Source: Bacteroidaceae bacterium (GTDB lineage: Bacteria; Bacteroidota; Bacteroidia; Bacteroidales; Bacteroidaceae). From it: a DNA stretch of 64,000 bases. Of the stretch, positions 1-9,083 are shown piece by piece (within the stretch, counting starts at the first letter, position 1; the number at the start of each line of letters is the position of its first letter). The stretch covers positions 48,749-112,748 of the forward strand of contig JAEEZS010000060.1 in the NCBI GenBank assembly GCA_016291905.1, in the 5' to 3' direction. The position numbers and the translations under genes were made by a program. Under the pieces are notes generated by a model. That model had not been told where the DNA came from and did not search any database. It saw only the letters and a program-made list of their open reading frames with translations.

Positions 1-1
1 G

Positions 2-559
2 CCCATGTACCTCAATCGCATGACTGACCTTGTGGGAAAGAAGGAACTGGCGCAGGAACTGGTGGCCTTCTTCGAGCAGGAACTCTACAATCAGGGCAAC
101 GAGCCCGACATCCACGTCCCCTTCCTCTTCGGCCGTCTGGGCATGCCCGCGCGGACGGGACTGACGGTACGCCCCCTCGCCACCCAGGTCGTTACCCATC
201 GCTATGGCGGCAACGACGCCTATCCCACACCGTGGCAGGGCTGTGCTTTCGTCAACGCCCCGCGCGGCTATGCCCCCGAGATGGACGAGGACGACGGCAC
301 CATGAGCGCGTGGTATGTCTTTGCCAGCATCGGCCTCTATCCCCTCATTGTGGGTGAGGCGCAGTACGAGGTCTTCGCGCCCCTTTTCGACAACGTCACC
401 CTCCATCTTGCTGGTGCCGACGTCCACATTGTCACCCGTGGCCGTACCGATGCCAGCCAGCCCCTCCGTCGCGTCACCTGGAACGGTCGTCGCCTCCGTC
501 ACTTCCGCATTCCCGCTCGCGAACTCAAGCGAGGCGGCACGCTGGTCATGACCTTCTGA
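2..559 (+). CDS. GH92 family alpha-mannosidase, C-terminal part (5' end outside window)
   Basis: The window opens inside this gene; the frame is open from base 2 and ends at TGA 557-559, so about 185 C-terminal residues are visible. The segments GNEPDIHVPFLFG and DDGTMSAWYVFASIGLYP match the conserved C-terminal part of glycoside hydrolase family 92, the calcium-dependent exo-acting alpha-mannosidases that trim N-glycans and yeast mannan. The aspartates of the D-D-G-x-M-S-A-W segment correspond to the family's general-base region. The signal peptide and the catalytic acid lie upstream and cannot be checked. The protein stops without the D-L-T-G-R type tail seen in its neighbours, so it is probably periplasmic or lipid-anchored. 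It faces the DUF4965 gene across a shared terminator. Confidence 0.9.
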   Translation, partial: PMYLNRMTDLVGKKELAQELVAFFEQELYNQGNEPDIHVPFLFGRLGMPARTGLTVRPLATQVVTHRYGGNDAYPTPWQGCAFVNAPRGYAPEMDEDDGTMSAWYVFASIGLYPLIVGEAQYEVFAPLFDNVTLHLAGADVHIVTRGRTDASQPLRRVTWNGRRLRHFRIPARELKRGGTLVMTF

Positions 560-578
560 CCTCACGGGCACAAAAAAA

Positions 579-608
579 CGCGGCATCACGAAATTTCGTG
601 ATGCCGCG
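579..608. terminator. Bidirectional terminator, 30-bp perfect palindrome
   Basis: Bases 579-593 are the exact reverse complement of 594-608, giving a 15-bp stem. A run of seven A lies on the left (572-578) and a T-rich run on the right (from about 611). This suits termination of the GH92 gene on + and the convergent DUF4965 gene on -. Confidence 0.85.
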
Positions 609-624
609 AATTCTTTCTCCTTTT

Positions 625-3288
625 TTATTGGACGAAGACCTTACGACCGTCCTGGATATAGATGCCGCGCGTGGGATGCGTGACGGGACGTCCGGTAAGG
701 TCGTAGAGGGGCGCGGCCTCGGCGTCTGCGGATTCGCGGACGAGGGGCGAGGGCAGAGCGGTCATCTCGGCAAAACGGTCCATGAGCACCTTCATCCAGT
801 GGCCTCCAATGACGCTACGGGCGCGGAAGCCTACCCAGCGACCGGTCTTCGTGTCGTACCAGTCGCTAAGGGGGACGCGCGAGGTGGTGGTGTTGACATA
901 GCGGTAGAGGGGCTCAAGGAACTGGAGGAACATACGGTCGTTTTCGGCCATGGCGGCAGTCCACATGATCCAGTCACTCTTGGTGTAGTCGGCGCGGCTG
1001 TCGAGGGGCAGTCCGTAGGTGTTCTGGTGGCTGCGGTAGTAGCGCACCTCGGTAAGCATGGCGTCGTTGGGGAAGAGGTTGGTGCCCCACATGCGGTCCC
1101 ACACCATGTTGTACTTCTGGCTCCAGGTATTCTGGCGGTCGAAGGCGAGGCGGTAGTGGTTGCTCTCGAGGGCGTCGGCCTCCCATTGCACGGCCATGTC
1201 GGCAGCCTTCTGGAGATAGCTGGCTGCCATGGCTTCGTCGCCACGCTGGCGGCATATCTCGGCAAAGCCGGCGATGCCCATGATGGCCTTGACGGAGAGG
1301 TTGCAGTTGTGGGCCCAATGGCCGGCGAAGTCATCGGTACAAAGCTGCTCTGCGGGGTCCTGACCATACTCGACGAGGTAGTCGGCCCAGCGCTTGCAGA
1401 TGCGGTAATAGCGTTTAAGCCAGTCGCTATAACCCTCGATGCGGCAGATGGTGGCAGCAAGGATGAGCATGTTGCCGCTTTCCTCAAGGGGCATGTCGCC
1501 TCCATAGACCTGTCCGTTGGCATGGGGGTAGGTGCCGAGGTCGTGGGCAGCGAAGGCCTTGCTCCACTTGCCGGTGTAGGTGTACTCAAAGATGCTGGAC
1601 ATCATGGCCTTCTGCAGCTCGTGGTTGTAGAGCAGGAAGAGGGGCGCCGAGGGGTAGGTGAGGTCAACGGTATTGACGCAGCCGTTGGAGTTGTTCTCCT
1701 TGGAGAAGAAGAGGAGGCGTCCGCCGCTGTCCTCGAAGAGCTTGTGGGCGGCGATGACCTGACGGTACGAGCCGCTGAGGAGCTCGGCATAGTGGGCATT
1801 GCCGGAGGCAAGGCCGTCGTCGTAGATGCGGGCATCCATGGCGCGGCAGCGCGTCATGATGTCGGTATAGCCCTCGCGCAGCTCGTCGAAGGCCTGGAAG
1901 ATAGTCTTGCCGTTGCGGGCCCAGTAGCCCTTGTAATTCTTGCGGAAGTACTGGATGTCATAGACTTCGTCGTAGCCGACCATCATGAACGACGTGGCCT
2001 CGGACGCGGTACCGAAGTCGTGGGCGTAGGCGAGGCAGGGGAATTGCGACTCGTTGGCCGAGATTACCTCTGTCTGCGTGGGGGCGAGGGCGCCGGTGGT
2101 GAGGAAGGCGTTCTCCATGTCGCTGAGCGGGGCGATGCTGACGGTACCGTCCGTAGCGGGGATGTAGAGGTAGCCCCAGTCAATGCTGATCTGGTCCCCG
2201 GCACGGCCTAGCACGTTCTGATCGACGGAGCCGGAACGGATGTAGGTGGTGCCGCCTTCGGTCACGAGGGACGACACGGTAGCCTGCGTCATCTCGTTGA
2301 CAACCATCTGCGGGGTGGTGGCGATGAGGAGCTGGCAGGCGTGAGGCTGGCCGTCGGTGCTGCGCACGCGGGTGGAGATGTAGTTGATGGGCGTGGAGAG
2401 GAGGTCGAGGTCGTCGATAATCATCGGGGCGGTGAAGACGACGTCGAGCTCGACGGGTCCGCACGTGAAGGTGTAGTAGGTGTTGGTGGCAAGGACGTTG
2501 ACAGCGGTCTGGCGGGCGGTAGTGACGTCGCCCACCTTCTGCCAGGTGTTGGCGTAGAGGCCAAAGTCAACGTAGGCGCCTCCGGTGGTGTTGTGGCAAT
2601 GGGCGGCAATGATGTTGTCGCCCTCGTGGAGCAGGGCGCGCTGGTCGTCGGTAAGGCGCTGGCGCTCGCCCTGGAGCCACGTCTCGCCGGTACGGACGAC
2701 ACGGGTGCCGTTGATGAAGAGCTCAAAGACATCGTCGTGGGAGAACATCACCCAGAGCTCGCGCTCGGTATCGGCAGCGGTAAGGGTGACGGTACGGCGG
2801 ATGTAGATGTCGCTGTTGGTCTCCTTCCAGACGTGCTTGACGCGCGGATATTCGCCCTGAGTGCCCCACGCGGCTTCCTCCACGGCCCAGCCAGAGTCGT
2901 CGAAGTCGGGAGCTGCCCACGCGGTACCCGTCTGGGTGGTGTACTTGACGCGGCCCGTCCACGTGGCCTCGTCGGTCATGGGGGCGATGGCGGTAAGAAG
3001 GCACTCGCGTTCGGTACCCATCCAGCGGTAGGTGGTGCCGTCCACGCGCAGCAGGCCGTCCCAGGCTTTCTCGGCATCGCTCCAGTGGCGCGTGGTGCCG
3101 TCGGTGAGACGGTCGTAGGGCGACCAGACGGAGAGGTACGGGTCGTTGAGGATGAGCGGCACGGAGGGCAGGCGGAGGCTGACTTCCTGATAAGGCTGGA
3201 AGAAGTCGGCAGGCTGCCCTGCACTACCGATGGGGCAGAGCAGGGCAGCGGTGACGACCGTGGCTCGAATAATTCGGGTGAGGGTCAT
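625..3288 (-). CDS. Secreted DUF4964/DUF5127/DUF4965/DUF1793 glutaminase-like protein with galactose-binding-like insert
   Basis: This 887-residue protein has a signal peptide at about 1-24 (TVVTAALLCPIGSAG). The opening NDPYLSVWSPYDRLTDG is the hallmark of the glutaminase-like family of Bacteroidetes and fungi (GtaA-like). The segment PLEESGNMLILAA and the W-rich stretch after it mark the C-terminal alpha-barrel half. At about 130-245 a beta-rich block (FSHDDVFELFINGTRVV) looks like a galactose-binding fold as found in GH2 enzymes. The C-terminus, YDLTGRPVTHPTRGIYIQDG and onward, is the sorting-tail type common on secreted Bacteroidales proteins. Glutaminase activity is known for fungal members only; a glycan substrate is equally possible here. 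It is last in a three-gene operon, 13 bp after the gene upstream. Confidence 0.85.
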   Translation of the reverse strand: MTLTRIIRATVVTAALLCPIGSAGQPADFFQPYQEVSLRLPSVPLILNDPYLSVWSPYDRLTDGTTRHWSDAEKAWDGLLRVDGTTYRWMGTERECLLTAIAPMTDEATWTGRVKYTTQTGTAWAAPDFDDSGWAVEEAAWGTQGEYPRVKHVWKETNSDIYIRRTVTLTAADTERELWVMFSHDDVFELFINGTRVVRTGETWLQGERQRLTDDQRALLHEGDNIIAAHCHNTTGGAYVDFGLYANTWQKVGDVTTARQTAVNVLATNTYYTFTCGPVELDVVFTAPMIIDDLDLLSTPINYISTRVRSTDGQPHACQLLIATTPQMVVNEMTQATVSSLVTEGGTTYIRSGSVDQNVLGRAGDQISIDWGYLYIPATDGTVSIAPLSDMENAFLTTGALAPTQTEVISANESQFPCLAYAHDFGTASEATSFMMVGYDEVYDIQYFRKNYKGYWARNGKTIFQAFDELREGYTDIMTRCRAMDARIYDDGLASGNAHYAELLSGSYRQVIAAHKLFEDSGGRLLFFSKENNSNGCVNTVDLTYPSAPLFLLYNHELQKAMMSSIFEYTYTGKWSKAFAAHDLGTYPHANGQVYGGDMPLEESGNMLILAATICRIEGYSDWLKRYYRICKRWADYLVEYGQDPAEQLCTDDFAGHWAHNCNLSVKAIMGIAGFAEICRQRGDEAMAASYLQKAADMAVQWEADALESNHYRLAFDRQNTWSQKYNMVWDRMWGTNLFPNDAMLTEVRYYRSHQNTYGLPLDSRADYTKSDWIMWTAAMAENDRMFLQFLEPLYRYVNTTTSRVPLSDWYDTKTGRWVGFRARSVIGGHWMKVLMDRFAEMTALPSPLVRESADAEAAPLYDLTGRPVTHPTRGIYIQDGRKVFVQ

Positions 3289-3301
3289 ACGGGGGAGGGG
3301 A

Positions 3302-6034
3302 TTACTTCACGATAATCTTCTGACCGTCGCGGACATAGATGCCGCGTGCGGGCTGGGCCACCTCGACGCCCTGCAGGTTGTAGAGCTTGCCGACGGTGAC
3401 GGGCTCGGTGCCGACGACGTCGCGGATGCCGGCCGGGTCGTCCTTGAGGTAGATGATGCGGAAGTTATCGACCACCACCCAGTCGTGGTACTGTTCGACG
3501 TCCTTGTGGATGATGAGCGACAAGGTGTTGTCGACGACCTCGACGAGCAGGCTGACCTTGTAGAGGTTGTTCTGGAAGTAATCGACAGCCTGATAGACCC
3601 ATTGCGGGACTTCGCCGGCCTCGGTGACGGCACCCTGTCCGGGAGCCATGTCGCGGTAGTCGGTGAGCAGGGGCAGCGGGGTCTCATAGAGCTCCTTGGC
3701 CTCGACTTGGAAGAGGGCAGCGGGGTCGAGTTCTTCGCCGTTGACGAACTTCTCGATGTGGCCTGGGATGTGCTCGCCGTCGATGTCGTTGCTGTAGTGG
3801 TCACCGTCGCGGTAGTAGCCGGTGACGGTAGCGTAGTACCAGCCGTTAGGCAGGTCGTAGATGTCCTGACGCATTTCGAAGAAGGTCTTGCTCCAGCACT
3901 CGTAGGTGAAGTCGGGGTAGTTGCTGCCTCGTCCCCACATGCCGTGCGTGCCGGTGTCGTCGGGCTCGATGTACCAGCCGGAGTTGTCGAAGTCCTCACG
4001 CTGGCTGAAGTTAGGCATGCCGATGCGGTAGCTCATGTCGATGGGTCGGGCTGCCGTGGCAGTCTCGGCAATGGCGTCACGCTCGGCGCGGCTGACGAGT
4101 ACCCACTGGTTGTCGGGGTTGTCGGCGCCGGTCATATTGGTATCGACGCGGACGTCGGTGCCAGGACGGTAGCCGAGGAGGAGGGTGGCAGAGTCGGCAC
4201 GGACGATGTTGAAGACGCCGTTGCCGAGGGGCTCAAACACCCAGTCGTCGCCTGCGGTATCCATGTAGCCGCCATAGTTGAGGTACTGGAGGTCTCCGCC
4301 GTTGTTCAGGAAGGTGTTGAGGCGGAAGGCGTTGCCGTCGAACTCGCTGGTCTCAAGGAGAATCTCGATGCCGGGCCAGCCGAGGGCTGCATGAGCACCC
4401 CAGTCGTCGCCACCGCAGAGGAAGCGGCCCTGACCGATGTTGTAGAAGTAGAACTTCTCTTCGGCAACGGGTTCGCTACCCTCCCAGAGACGCGGGCCGC
4501 GCTCGGCGTTGTAGAGCTTACGGGCAATCTGCAGGTTGTGGAGGGCGCTGCTGAACTCTTCAGCCGTGGTGGCATCGCTGTAGGCCTGACGGGCCTCGGC
4601 GATGGCGGTAGCGAAGTTGAAGTAGGGGTTCTTGCCGCCCTTCTCCAGCTCCTGCTGGCAGATTTCGACGGTAGCCTCGAAGTTGGCCATGTCGGTACCG
4701 GCTGCGAGGACCACGTTGTACTTGTTGTTAAGCTCCTGCATGGCGTTGCCGATGACCTCGGGGTCGCGTGAGTCGAGGGCTGCCACAGCGGCGTTGTAGG
4801 CGTCGGTAAGGAACTGCGGCGTCACGCCCTCGTAGGTGTTCACCTCGTCGATGAGCTTCTGGAGGTTCTCAAGGAGGGTGCTGACCTCCATGTCGTTGCC
4901 GTAGTAGGTGAGGTGGAAGTTGTCAAAGACGGTCCAGTCGTCGCCCACACCACCGTCCTTCTTGATGCCGATGCGGAGGGTGCCGTTCGTGACGATGACC
5001 TGAATCTCCTCGTTCCAGTAGTAGCCCATGTAGAAGCATTGGGCTGCGTTGCCGAGGGCCTTGCCACCGTCGCCGGGGTACCAGTAACCATCGTCGTAGG
5101 TGTCCTCGAAGGCGCCCTCGATGTAGTCTTGTACGCCATTGTCGCAGATGGACATGAGGGGAGCGCTCACTTCGTTAGCGAAGTAGTAGGCGCGGATGAC
5201 CTCGGTGCCGTTGTCGTGCTTGGGACCGATGGCGTTGGTGGAGCCGTCGCGGTAGTAGCCCTGCACGGTGAGGCCGTAGGTGCCGTTAGGCAGGCCGGTG
5301 ATGTCCTGATAGAACGAGCCCACGCTGTTGCTCCAGCTCTCCACGGCGCAGTTGTACATACGTCCGTTGATCTGGTTGTTGCCTGCGCCCTTGAACTCGT
5401 TCTTCCAGCCGTTGTTACGTTCGTCCTGGTTGGCGAAGTCGAAGCCGGGCACGAGCCACGTGGCGTCTTTGGGGTTCTCGGCCGTAGCCTTCAGCAGGTC
5501 GTTCATGCGCTCTTCCTTGCTGACGAGCTGCCAGAAACCGTCGTTGAAGAAGGTGAGGTAGGTGTCCTCATCGCTTGAGCCGATTTCGGGACCCAACACC
5601 ACGCCGCCGTCGAGGGCCTCAAAGACATAGAGGTTCGAGGCTGTGTAGCCGGCTACGTTGTTGTAGGGGGTGATGGACCAGGGGGTGACGGGGTCGCCCG
5701 TGTCCAGATAGCCCTGGTTGGTGAGGGCGTTCAGGCTGTGGTTGTGGCCGAAGCGGGGGTCAATCTGCCAGTAGGTGCCGGTGGGGTCGTCGGCGTTCTC
5801 CACGGGCGAGATCACGACGTCGAAGCCCACCTGGTCAAGCTGGGCGTGCGTGGTCCAGTAATCCATCTCCTTGCGGTTGTGCTGCAACCACAAGCCGGAC
5901 TCGACGTTGTAGAGGTAGTACGTGCCACCCTCCTCAGGCAGGACGGAGCCTACCCACGGAGAGTCAGTCATCTGAGCCTGAACCGTCAGAGCGGCTGCAA
6001 GGCCCATGCCGAAAAGAAGTAAACTTTTTCTCAT
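3302..6034 (-). CDS. Large secreted protein with duplicated trefoil-like and galactose-binding-like modules and a sorting tail
   Basis: The Met at 6034 is chosen because a clean signal peptide (MRKSLLLFGMGLAAALTVQA) starts there; an open frame runs 60 bases further upstream but adds no secretion signal. The protein has 910 residues. Two halves each pair a YNV-x-S-G-L-W-L or YNIGQGRFLCGG segment (beta-trefoil-like) with a block reading DITGLPNGTYGLTVQGYYRDG or DIYDLPNGWYYATVTGYYRDG, the latter like galactose-binding carbohydrate modules. Between them lies a helical part (about 380-510) like FIVAR repeats. No catalytic residues are recognised. The tail YNLQGVEVAQPARGIYVRDG is of the sorting type. 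It lies between GH43 and DUF4965 genes, so surface glycan binding is the likely role. The same module set is found in the gene at 58551. Confidence 0.75.
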   Translation of the reverse strand: MRKSLLLFGMGLAAALTVQAQMTDSPWVGSVLPEEGGTYYLYNVESGLWLQHNRKEMDYWTTHAQLDQVGFDVVISPVENADDPTGTYWQIDPRFGHNHSLNALTNQGYLDTGDPVTPWSITPYNNVAGYTASNLYVFEALDGGVVLGPEIGSSDEDTYLTFFNDGFWQLVSKEERMNDLLKATAENPKDATWLVPGFDFANQDERNNGWKNEFKGAGNNQINGRMYNCAVESWSNSVGSFYQDITGLPNGTYGLTVQGYYRDGSTNAIGPKHDNGTEVIRAYYFANEVSAPLMSICDNGVQDYIEGAFEDTYDDGYWYPGDGGKALGNAAQCFYMGYYWNEEIQVIVTNGTLRIGIKKDGGVGDDWTVFDNFHLTYYGNDMEVSTLLENLQKLIDEVNTYEGVTPQFLTDAYNAAVAALDSRDPEVIGNAMQELNNKYNVVLAAGTDMANFEATVEICQQELEKGGKNPYFNFATAIAEARQAYSDATTAEEFSSALHNLQIARKLYNAERGPRLWEGSEPVAEEKFYFYNIGQGRFLCGGDDWGAHAALGWPGIEILLETSEFDGNAFRLNTFLNNGGDLQYLNYGGYMDTAGDDWVFEPLGNGVFNIVRADSATLLLGYRPGTDVRVDTNMTGADNPDNQWVLVSRAERDAIAETATAARPIDMSYRIGMPNFSQREDFDNSGWYIEPDDTGTHGMWGRGSNYPDFTYECWSKTFFEMRQDIYDLPNGWYYATVTGYYRDGDHYSNDIDGEHIPGHIEKFVNGEELDPAALFQVEAKELYETPLPLLTDYRDMAPGQGAVTEAGEVPQWVYQAVDYFQNNLYKVSLLVEVVDNTLSLIIHKDVEQYHDWVVVDNFRIIYLKDDPAGIRDVVGTEPVTVGKLYNLQGVEVAQPARGIYVRDGQKIIVK

Positions 6035-6121
6035 GTTGTTGGTTTTTTTATAAGTGAAACAATCTAAAGTATTTACGGTTTGACAATCTTTCAATTCACG
6101 GTTTATCCGGAGGGGGCCGGT

Positions 6122-8140
6122 TTACGATTTCCCGATCTCCTTCCGGTTCTTCTTGATGCGGATGCCCTTGCTGCGCGAGGCGGCATCAGCCGAAAGGCGT
6201 CGGCCACCGGTGTCGAACACGGCCTCGTTGCCCTCCTGGGCACGCATGGGCGGGGTGGCGACGGCTGTGTCGTCCTTCACCTTCGGACGGATGAGCGAGT
6301 CGGCGGTAAGGCCGAGGACGCCGTCATCGTCAAAGGCCATGGAGCCGATGTACATCATGCGGGGATGGATGGCGCCCGAGCTGTGGTGGGCGTGGAAGAC
6401 GATGCGCAGGCGGCCCTCCTTGTCGGTGAAGAACGAGTGGTGCCCCGTGCCGAAGAGGCCTTCCACGTTCTGCACGATGGGGTTGTTGCGGTACTTGGTC
6501 CATCCGCGTCGGATGTCCGTAGCAGTACTGTAGCCCACGCCGTACCAGGGGCTCTGGTAGTCGTTGGCCGAGTAGGTCATGTAGTACTTCCCGTCGTGAC
6601 GCAGCACGAAGGGACCTTCGGCCACCTTGCCGAGCTTCTTCTCCCACGCCACGGAGGCGGCAGCAACACGGCGCAGCGTGGTCTCCTCGGCAGGGGCGAG
6701 GCCGTCGTCAGCCAGGTCGCAACTCCAGATGACGTTGCCGTCGGTAAAGCGGACGAAGAAGAGGTACATCTTGCCGTCCTCGTCGGTAAAGACGGTACTG
6801 TCGATACACTTCTCGTCGCCGATGAGGGGCTCCAGCAGGTAACCCCCGTGCTGCACGAAGGGACCCGTGGGGCTGGCAGAGGTGGCCACGAAGAGGTGCT
6901 CGTTGGCAGAGTAGTACATGTAGTACGTGTCGCCCCGCTTGTACACCTCCGGCGCCCAGAACCATTGCGTCTCGGTGGTGTTCTTCTTGTCGAGGGCGAG
7001 GCCCTGGCACTCCCACGTCAGCAGGTCGGTCGATGTATAGACCTCGATGCCGTTGGAAGCGTGCGTGCCGTAGGCATAGTAAGTGTCGCCGTCAAGCAGG
7101 ATGAACGGGTCGGCAAGGGGCACCTGGCTCAGGTGCGACTCGTGCAGGCTGGGGTCGATGACGGGGCGTGCCGACGATTTCGAGGGCTGTGAGTTCTTCA
7201 CCGTGGGCCAGCCCGCCTTGTCCCACGCGATGGGGTCCATGAAGGTCAGACGCCCCGCGTCAGGGTCTTTCTTCAGGTAGCCGTGGTAGATCATCCAGTC
7301 CGTGCCCGCGTCGTCCTTGACGAAGCGCGAATTGTGTCCCGGGCCGGCCACGGTGGTGTTGCCGCTGAGCATCGAGGTGAAGCCCCCGTTGAGGGCGCGG
7401 TTGCCCGAGCGGTTCGCGTAGGGGCCGAACAGCTTGCGCGAGCGGTTCATCACCACCTGGTAAGTGCTCTTGGCGCCCTCGCAGCACGTGCCCTGGCTGC
7501 CGATGAGAATGTACCAGTCGTTGCGCTTCACGATGTTGGTGGCCTCCATGAATCCGCTGGCAACCTGCTGCTTCACGGCACCCTCCTTGATGGCAAGACC
7601 GTCCTCCGTGAGCTCTATGCCGTAGATGCCGTGGAAGCTGCCCCAGAACAGGTAGTTGCGTCCGTCGTCGTCGGTAAAGAAGAAGGGGTCGATGCTGTTC
7701 TCCACATCTATCTCCTTGCTGATGAAGAGCTTGCCGTGGTCGATGAAGGGTCCGCAGGGCACGGCAGCCGAGGCGACGCCGATGCCGCACTCCCATGTGC
7801 CGCCCCACGTCGATTTGCTGTAGTAGAGCAGCCAGCGCCCGCCCACGTAGTTGATTTCAGGGGCCCAGATGCCACCGCCCGACACCATCTTCGGACGGGT
7901 GACGTCGGTGAACGCCGTACCCACGTACGACCAGTCAATCAGGTTGGTGCTCTTGTAGATGGGCACGTTGTGGATGTCCTCGGTGGCATAGAGCCAGTAG
8001 GTGCCGTCAACGTCGCGGATGACGGTAGGGTCGGGGAGACTGCGGTCGATGATGGGGTTGGTGTAGGTGTCCTGTGCCGTCAGGCCAAGGCTCAGCAGAC
8101 AGAACAGGGAAAGGATGAGGGCGGTCTTCCGCGTGCGCAT
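6122..8140 (-). CDS. Secreted protein with two tandem GH43 five-bladed propellers
   Basis: The start at 8140 is preferred because MRTRKTALILSLFCLLSLG begins a signal peptide; the longer frame (to 8224) would bury it and overlap the promoter. About 672 residues hold two GH43 domains. The first has NPIIDRSLPDPTVI (base Asp in PDP), SIDPFFFTDDDG (pKa-tuning Asp) and MEATNIVKR (acid Glu). The second has PLADPFILLDGDTYYAYGT, CIDSTVFTDEDG and VAEGPFVLRHDG. Both domains therefore keep the three carboxylates. GH43 enzymes remove arabinose, xylose or galactose side chains; which one cannot be told. The C-terminus (FDTGGRRLSADAASRSKG, then KNRKEIGKS) looks like a decayed sorting tail. It is first in the operon running left. 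Confidence 0.85.
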   Translation of the reverse strand: MRTRKTALILSLFCLLSLGLTAQDTYTNPIIDRSLPDPTVIRDVDGTYWLYATEDIHNVPIYKSTNLIDWSYVGTAFTDVTRPKMVSGGGIWAPEINYVGGRWLLYYSKSTWGGTWECGIGVASAAVPCGPFIDHGKLFISKEIDVENSIDPFFFTDDDGRNYLFWGSFHGIYGIELTEDGLAIKEGAVKQQVASGFMEATNIVKRNDWYILIGSQGTCCEGAKSTYQVVMNRSRKLFGPYANRSGNRALNGGFTSMLSGNTTVAGPGHNSRFVKDDAGTDWMIYHGYLKKDPDAGRLTFMDPIAWDKAGWPTVKNSQPSKSSARPVIDPSLHESHLSQVPLADPFILLDGDTYYAYGTHASNGIEVYTSTDLLTWECQGLALDKKNTTETQWFWAPEVYKRGDTYYMYYSANEHLFVATSASPTGPFVQHGGYLLEPLIGDEKCIDSTVFTDEDGKMYLFFVRFTDGNVIWSCDLADDGLAPAEETTLRRVAAASVAWEKKLGKVAEGPFVLRHDGKYYMTYSANDYQSPWYGVGYSTATDIRRGWTKYRNNPIVQNVEGLFGTGHHSFFTDKEGRLRIVFHAHHSSGAIHPRMMYIGSMAFDDDGVLGLTADSLIRPKVKDDTAVATPPMRAQEGNEAVFDTGGRRLSADAASRSKGIRIKKNRKEIGKS

Positions 8141-8170
8141 GGGTACTACTTTATCTAATGTTTTCAGCGG

Positions 8171-8201
8171 CGAAGGTAGGGCTTTTTTTTCATTCTCACA
8201 A
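8171..8201 (-). promoter_or_regulatory. Promoter of the GH43 operon
   Basis: On the minus strand TTG (8199-8201) is followed after 20 bases by TACCTTCG (8171-8178), close to the Bacteroidetes -33/-7 pattern, about 30 bases upstream of the chosen GH43 start. Confidence 0.55.
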
Positions 8202-8217
8202 TGATTAGCCGTTTTTA

Positions 8218-8249
8218 TTTGCACTTTCCGGAGAAAAGCGCTACCTTCG
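8218..8249 (+). promoter_or_regulatory. Promoter of mlaE
   Basis: TTTG at 8218-8221 is followed after 20 bases by TACCTTCG at 8242-8249, and the mlaE ATG is at 8275. The -7 variant is identical to that of the divergent GH43 promoter. Confidence 0.6.
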
Positions 8250-8274
8250 CAGGCGGAAAGAGAGCATCAGACGA

Positions 8275-9018
8275 ATGGTTTTGCGAGCACTACAACGAGT
8301 GGGCGATTGGCTGCTGGTGATGCGGCGGGCATTGGCACGGCCTCAGAACGGCCGGCTGTTCCGTCGTCAGGTGGCCGACAACATGTGGCGGCTGGGCGTG
8401 GGCAGCCTGCCGCTGGTGCTGATAGTCTCGCTTGCCATCGGGGTGCTGCTGGTGCTGCAGATTGTGCTCAACTTCGGCTACCCCTGGCTGCCCCGCTTTG
8501 CCATCGGCTATGCCGCCCGCGAGGTCATCCTGCTTGAGTTCTCCACAGCCATCGTCTGCGTCATCCTGGCAGGCAAGGTGGGGTCGAACATCGCCTCGGA
8601 GATAGGCACCATGCGCATCACGCAGCAGATCGATGCGCTTGACGTCATGGGCGTCAACTCGGCAGGCTACGTCATCCTGCCCAAGGTGGTGGCGTTCGTG
8701 GGCTTCATCCCCGTCATCAACATCATCAGCGTCTCTGCGGCCATGCTGGGCGCGTTCCTGCTCTGCTGGGTGGGAGGCGTCATGCCGGCCGACTCGCTGC
8801 AGGTGGGCCTGCAGCACTCGTTCCAGTCGTGGTACGTCTGGGGCGGCATCATCAAGTCGGTGGTCTTCGCGTTCATCATCAGCAGCGTGTCGGCCTACGA
8901 AGGCTACTCCGTGCGGGGCGGTTCCGTCGAGGTCGGCAACGCCAGCACCCATGCCGTCGTCTACAGCAGCATCCTCATCCTCTTTGCCGACATCCTGCTC
9001 ACAAGCCTGCTGAAGTAG
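8275..9018 (+). CDS. mlaE: MlaE-family ABC transporter permease
   Basis: This 247-residue protein has several hydrophobic helices and the MlaE family core: LVLIVSLAIGVLLVLQI, EFSTAIVCVILAGKVGSNIASEIGTM (family signature split here by context), QQIDALDVMGVN and the C-terminal SVSAYEGYSVRGGSVEVG. MlaE is the inner-membrane permease that moves phospholipids to or from MCE-domain proteins in the maintenance of outer-membrane lipid asymmetry. The length fits the family. The ATPase mlaF follows after 65 bp. No MCE-domain (mlaD) gene lies nearby in this window. Confidence 0.9.
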   Translation: MVLRALQRVGDWLLVMRRALARPQNGRLFRRQVADNMWRLGVGSLPLVLIVSLAIGVLLVLQIVLNFGYPWLPRFAIGYAAREVILLEFSTAIVCVILAGKVGSNIASEIGTMRITQQIDALDVMGVNSAGYVILPKVVAFVGFIPVINIISVSAAMLGAFLLCWVGGVMPADSLQVGLQHSFQSWYVWGGIIKSVVFAFIISSVSAYEGYSVRGGSVEVGNASTHAVVYSSILILFADILLTSLLK

Positions 9019-9020
9019 AA

Positions 9021-9069
9021 TGAAGATTGAAGATTGAAGATTGAAAATTGAAAATTGAAGATTGAAGAT
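9021..9069. repeat. Seven tandem copies of a 7-bp unit (TGAAGAT/TGAAAAT)
   Basis: The mlaE-mlaF gap consists almost wholly of TGAAGAT x3, TGAAAAT x2 and TGAAGAT x2. It is simple-sequence spacer DNA; no ribosome-binding signal stands out in it. Confidence 0.85.
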
Positions 9070-9083
9070 GAACAATCTAAATT

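Noticed and set aside
598..2211. 537-codon open frame on + opposite the DUF4965 gene
   Set aside because: It is the antisense shadow of a GC-rich gene with clear domains; its product is V/G/A/E-rich without any recognisable motif.
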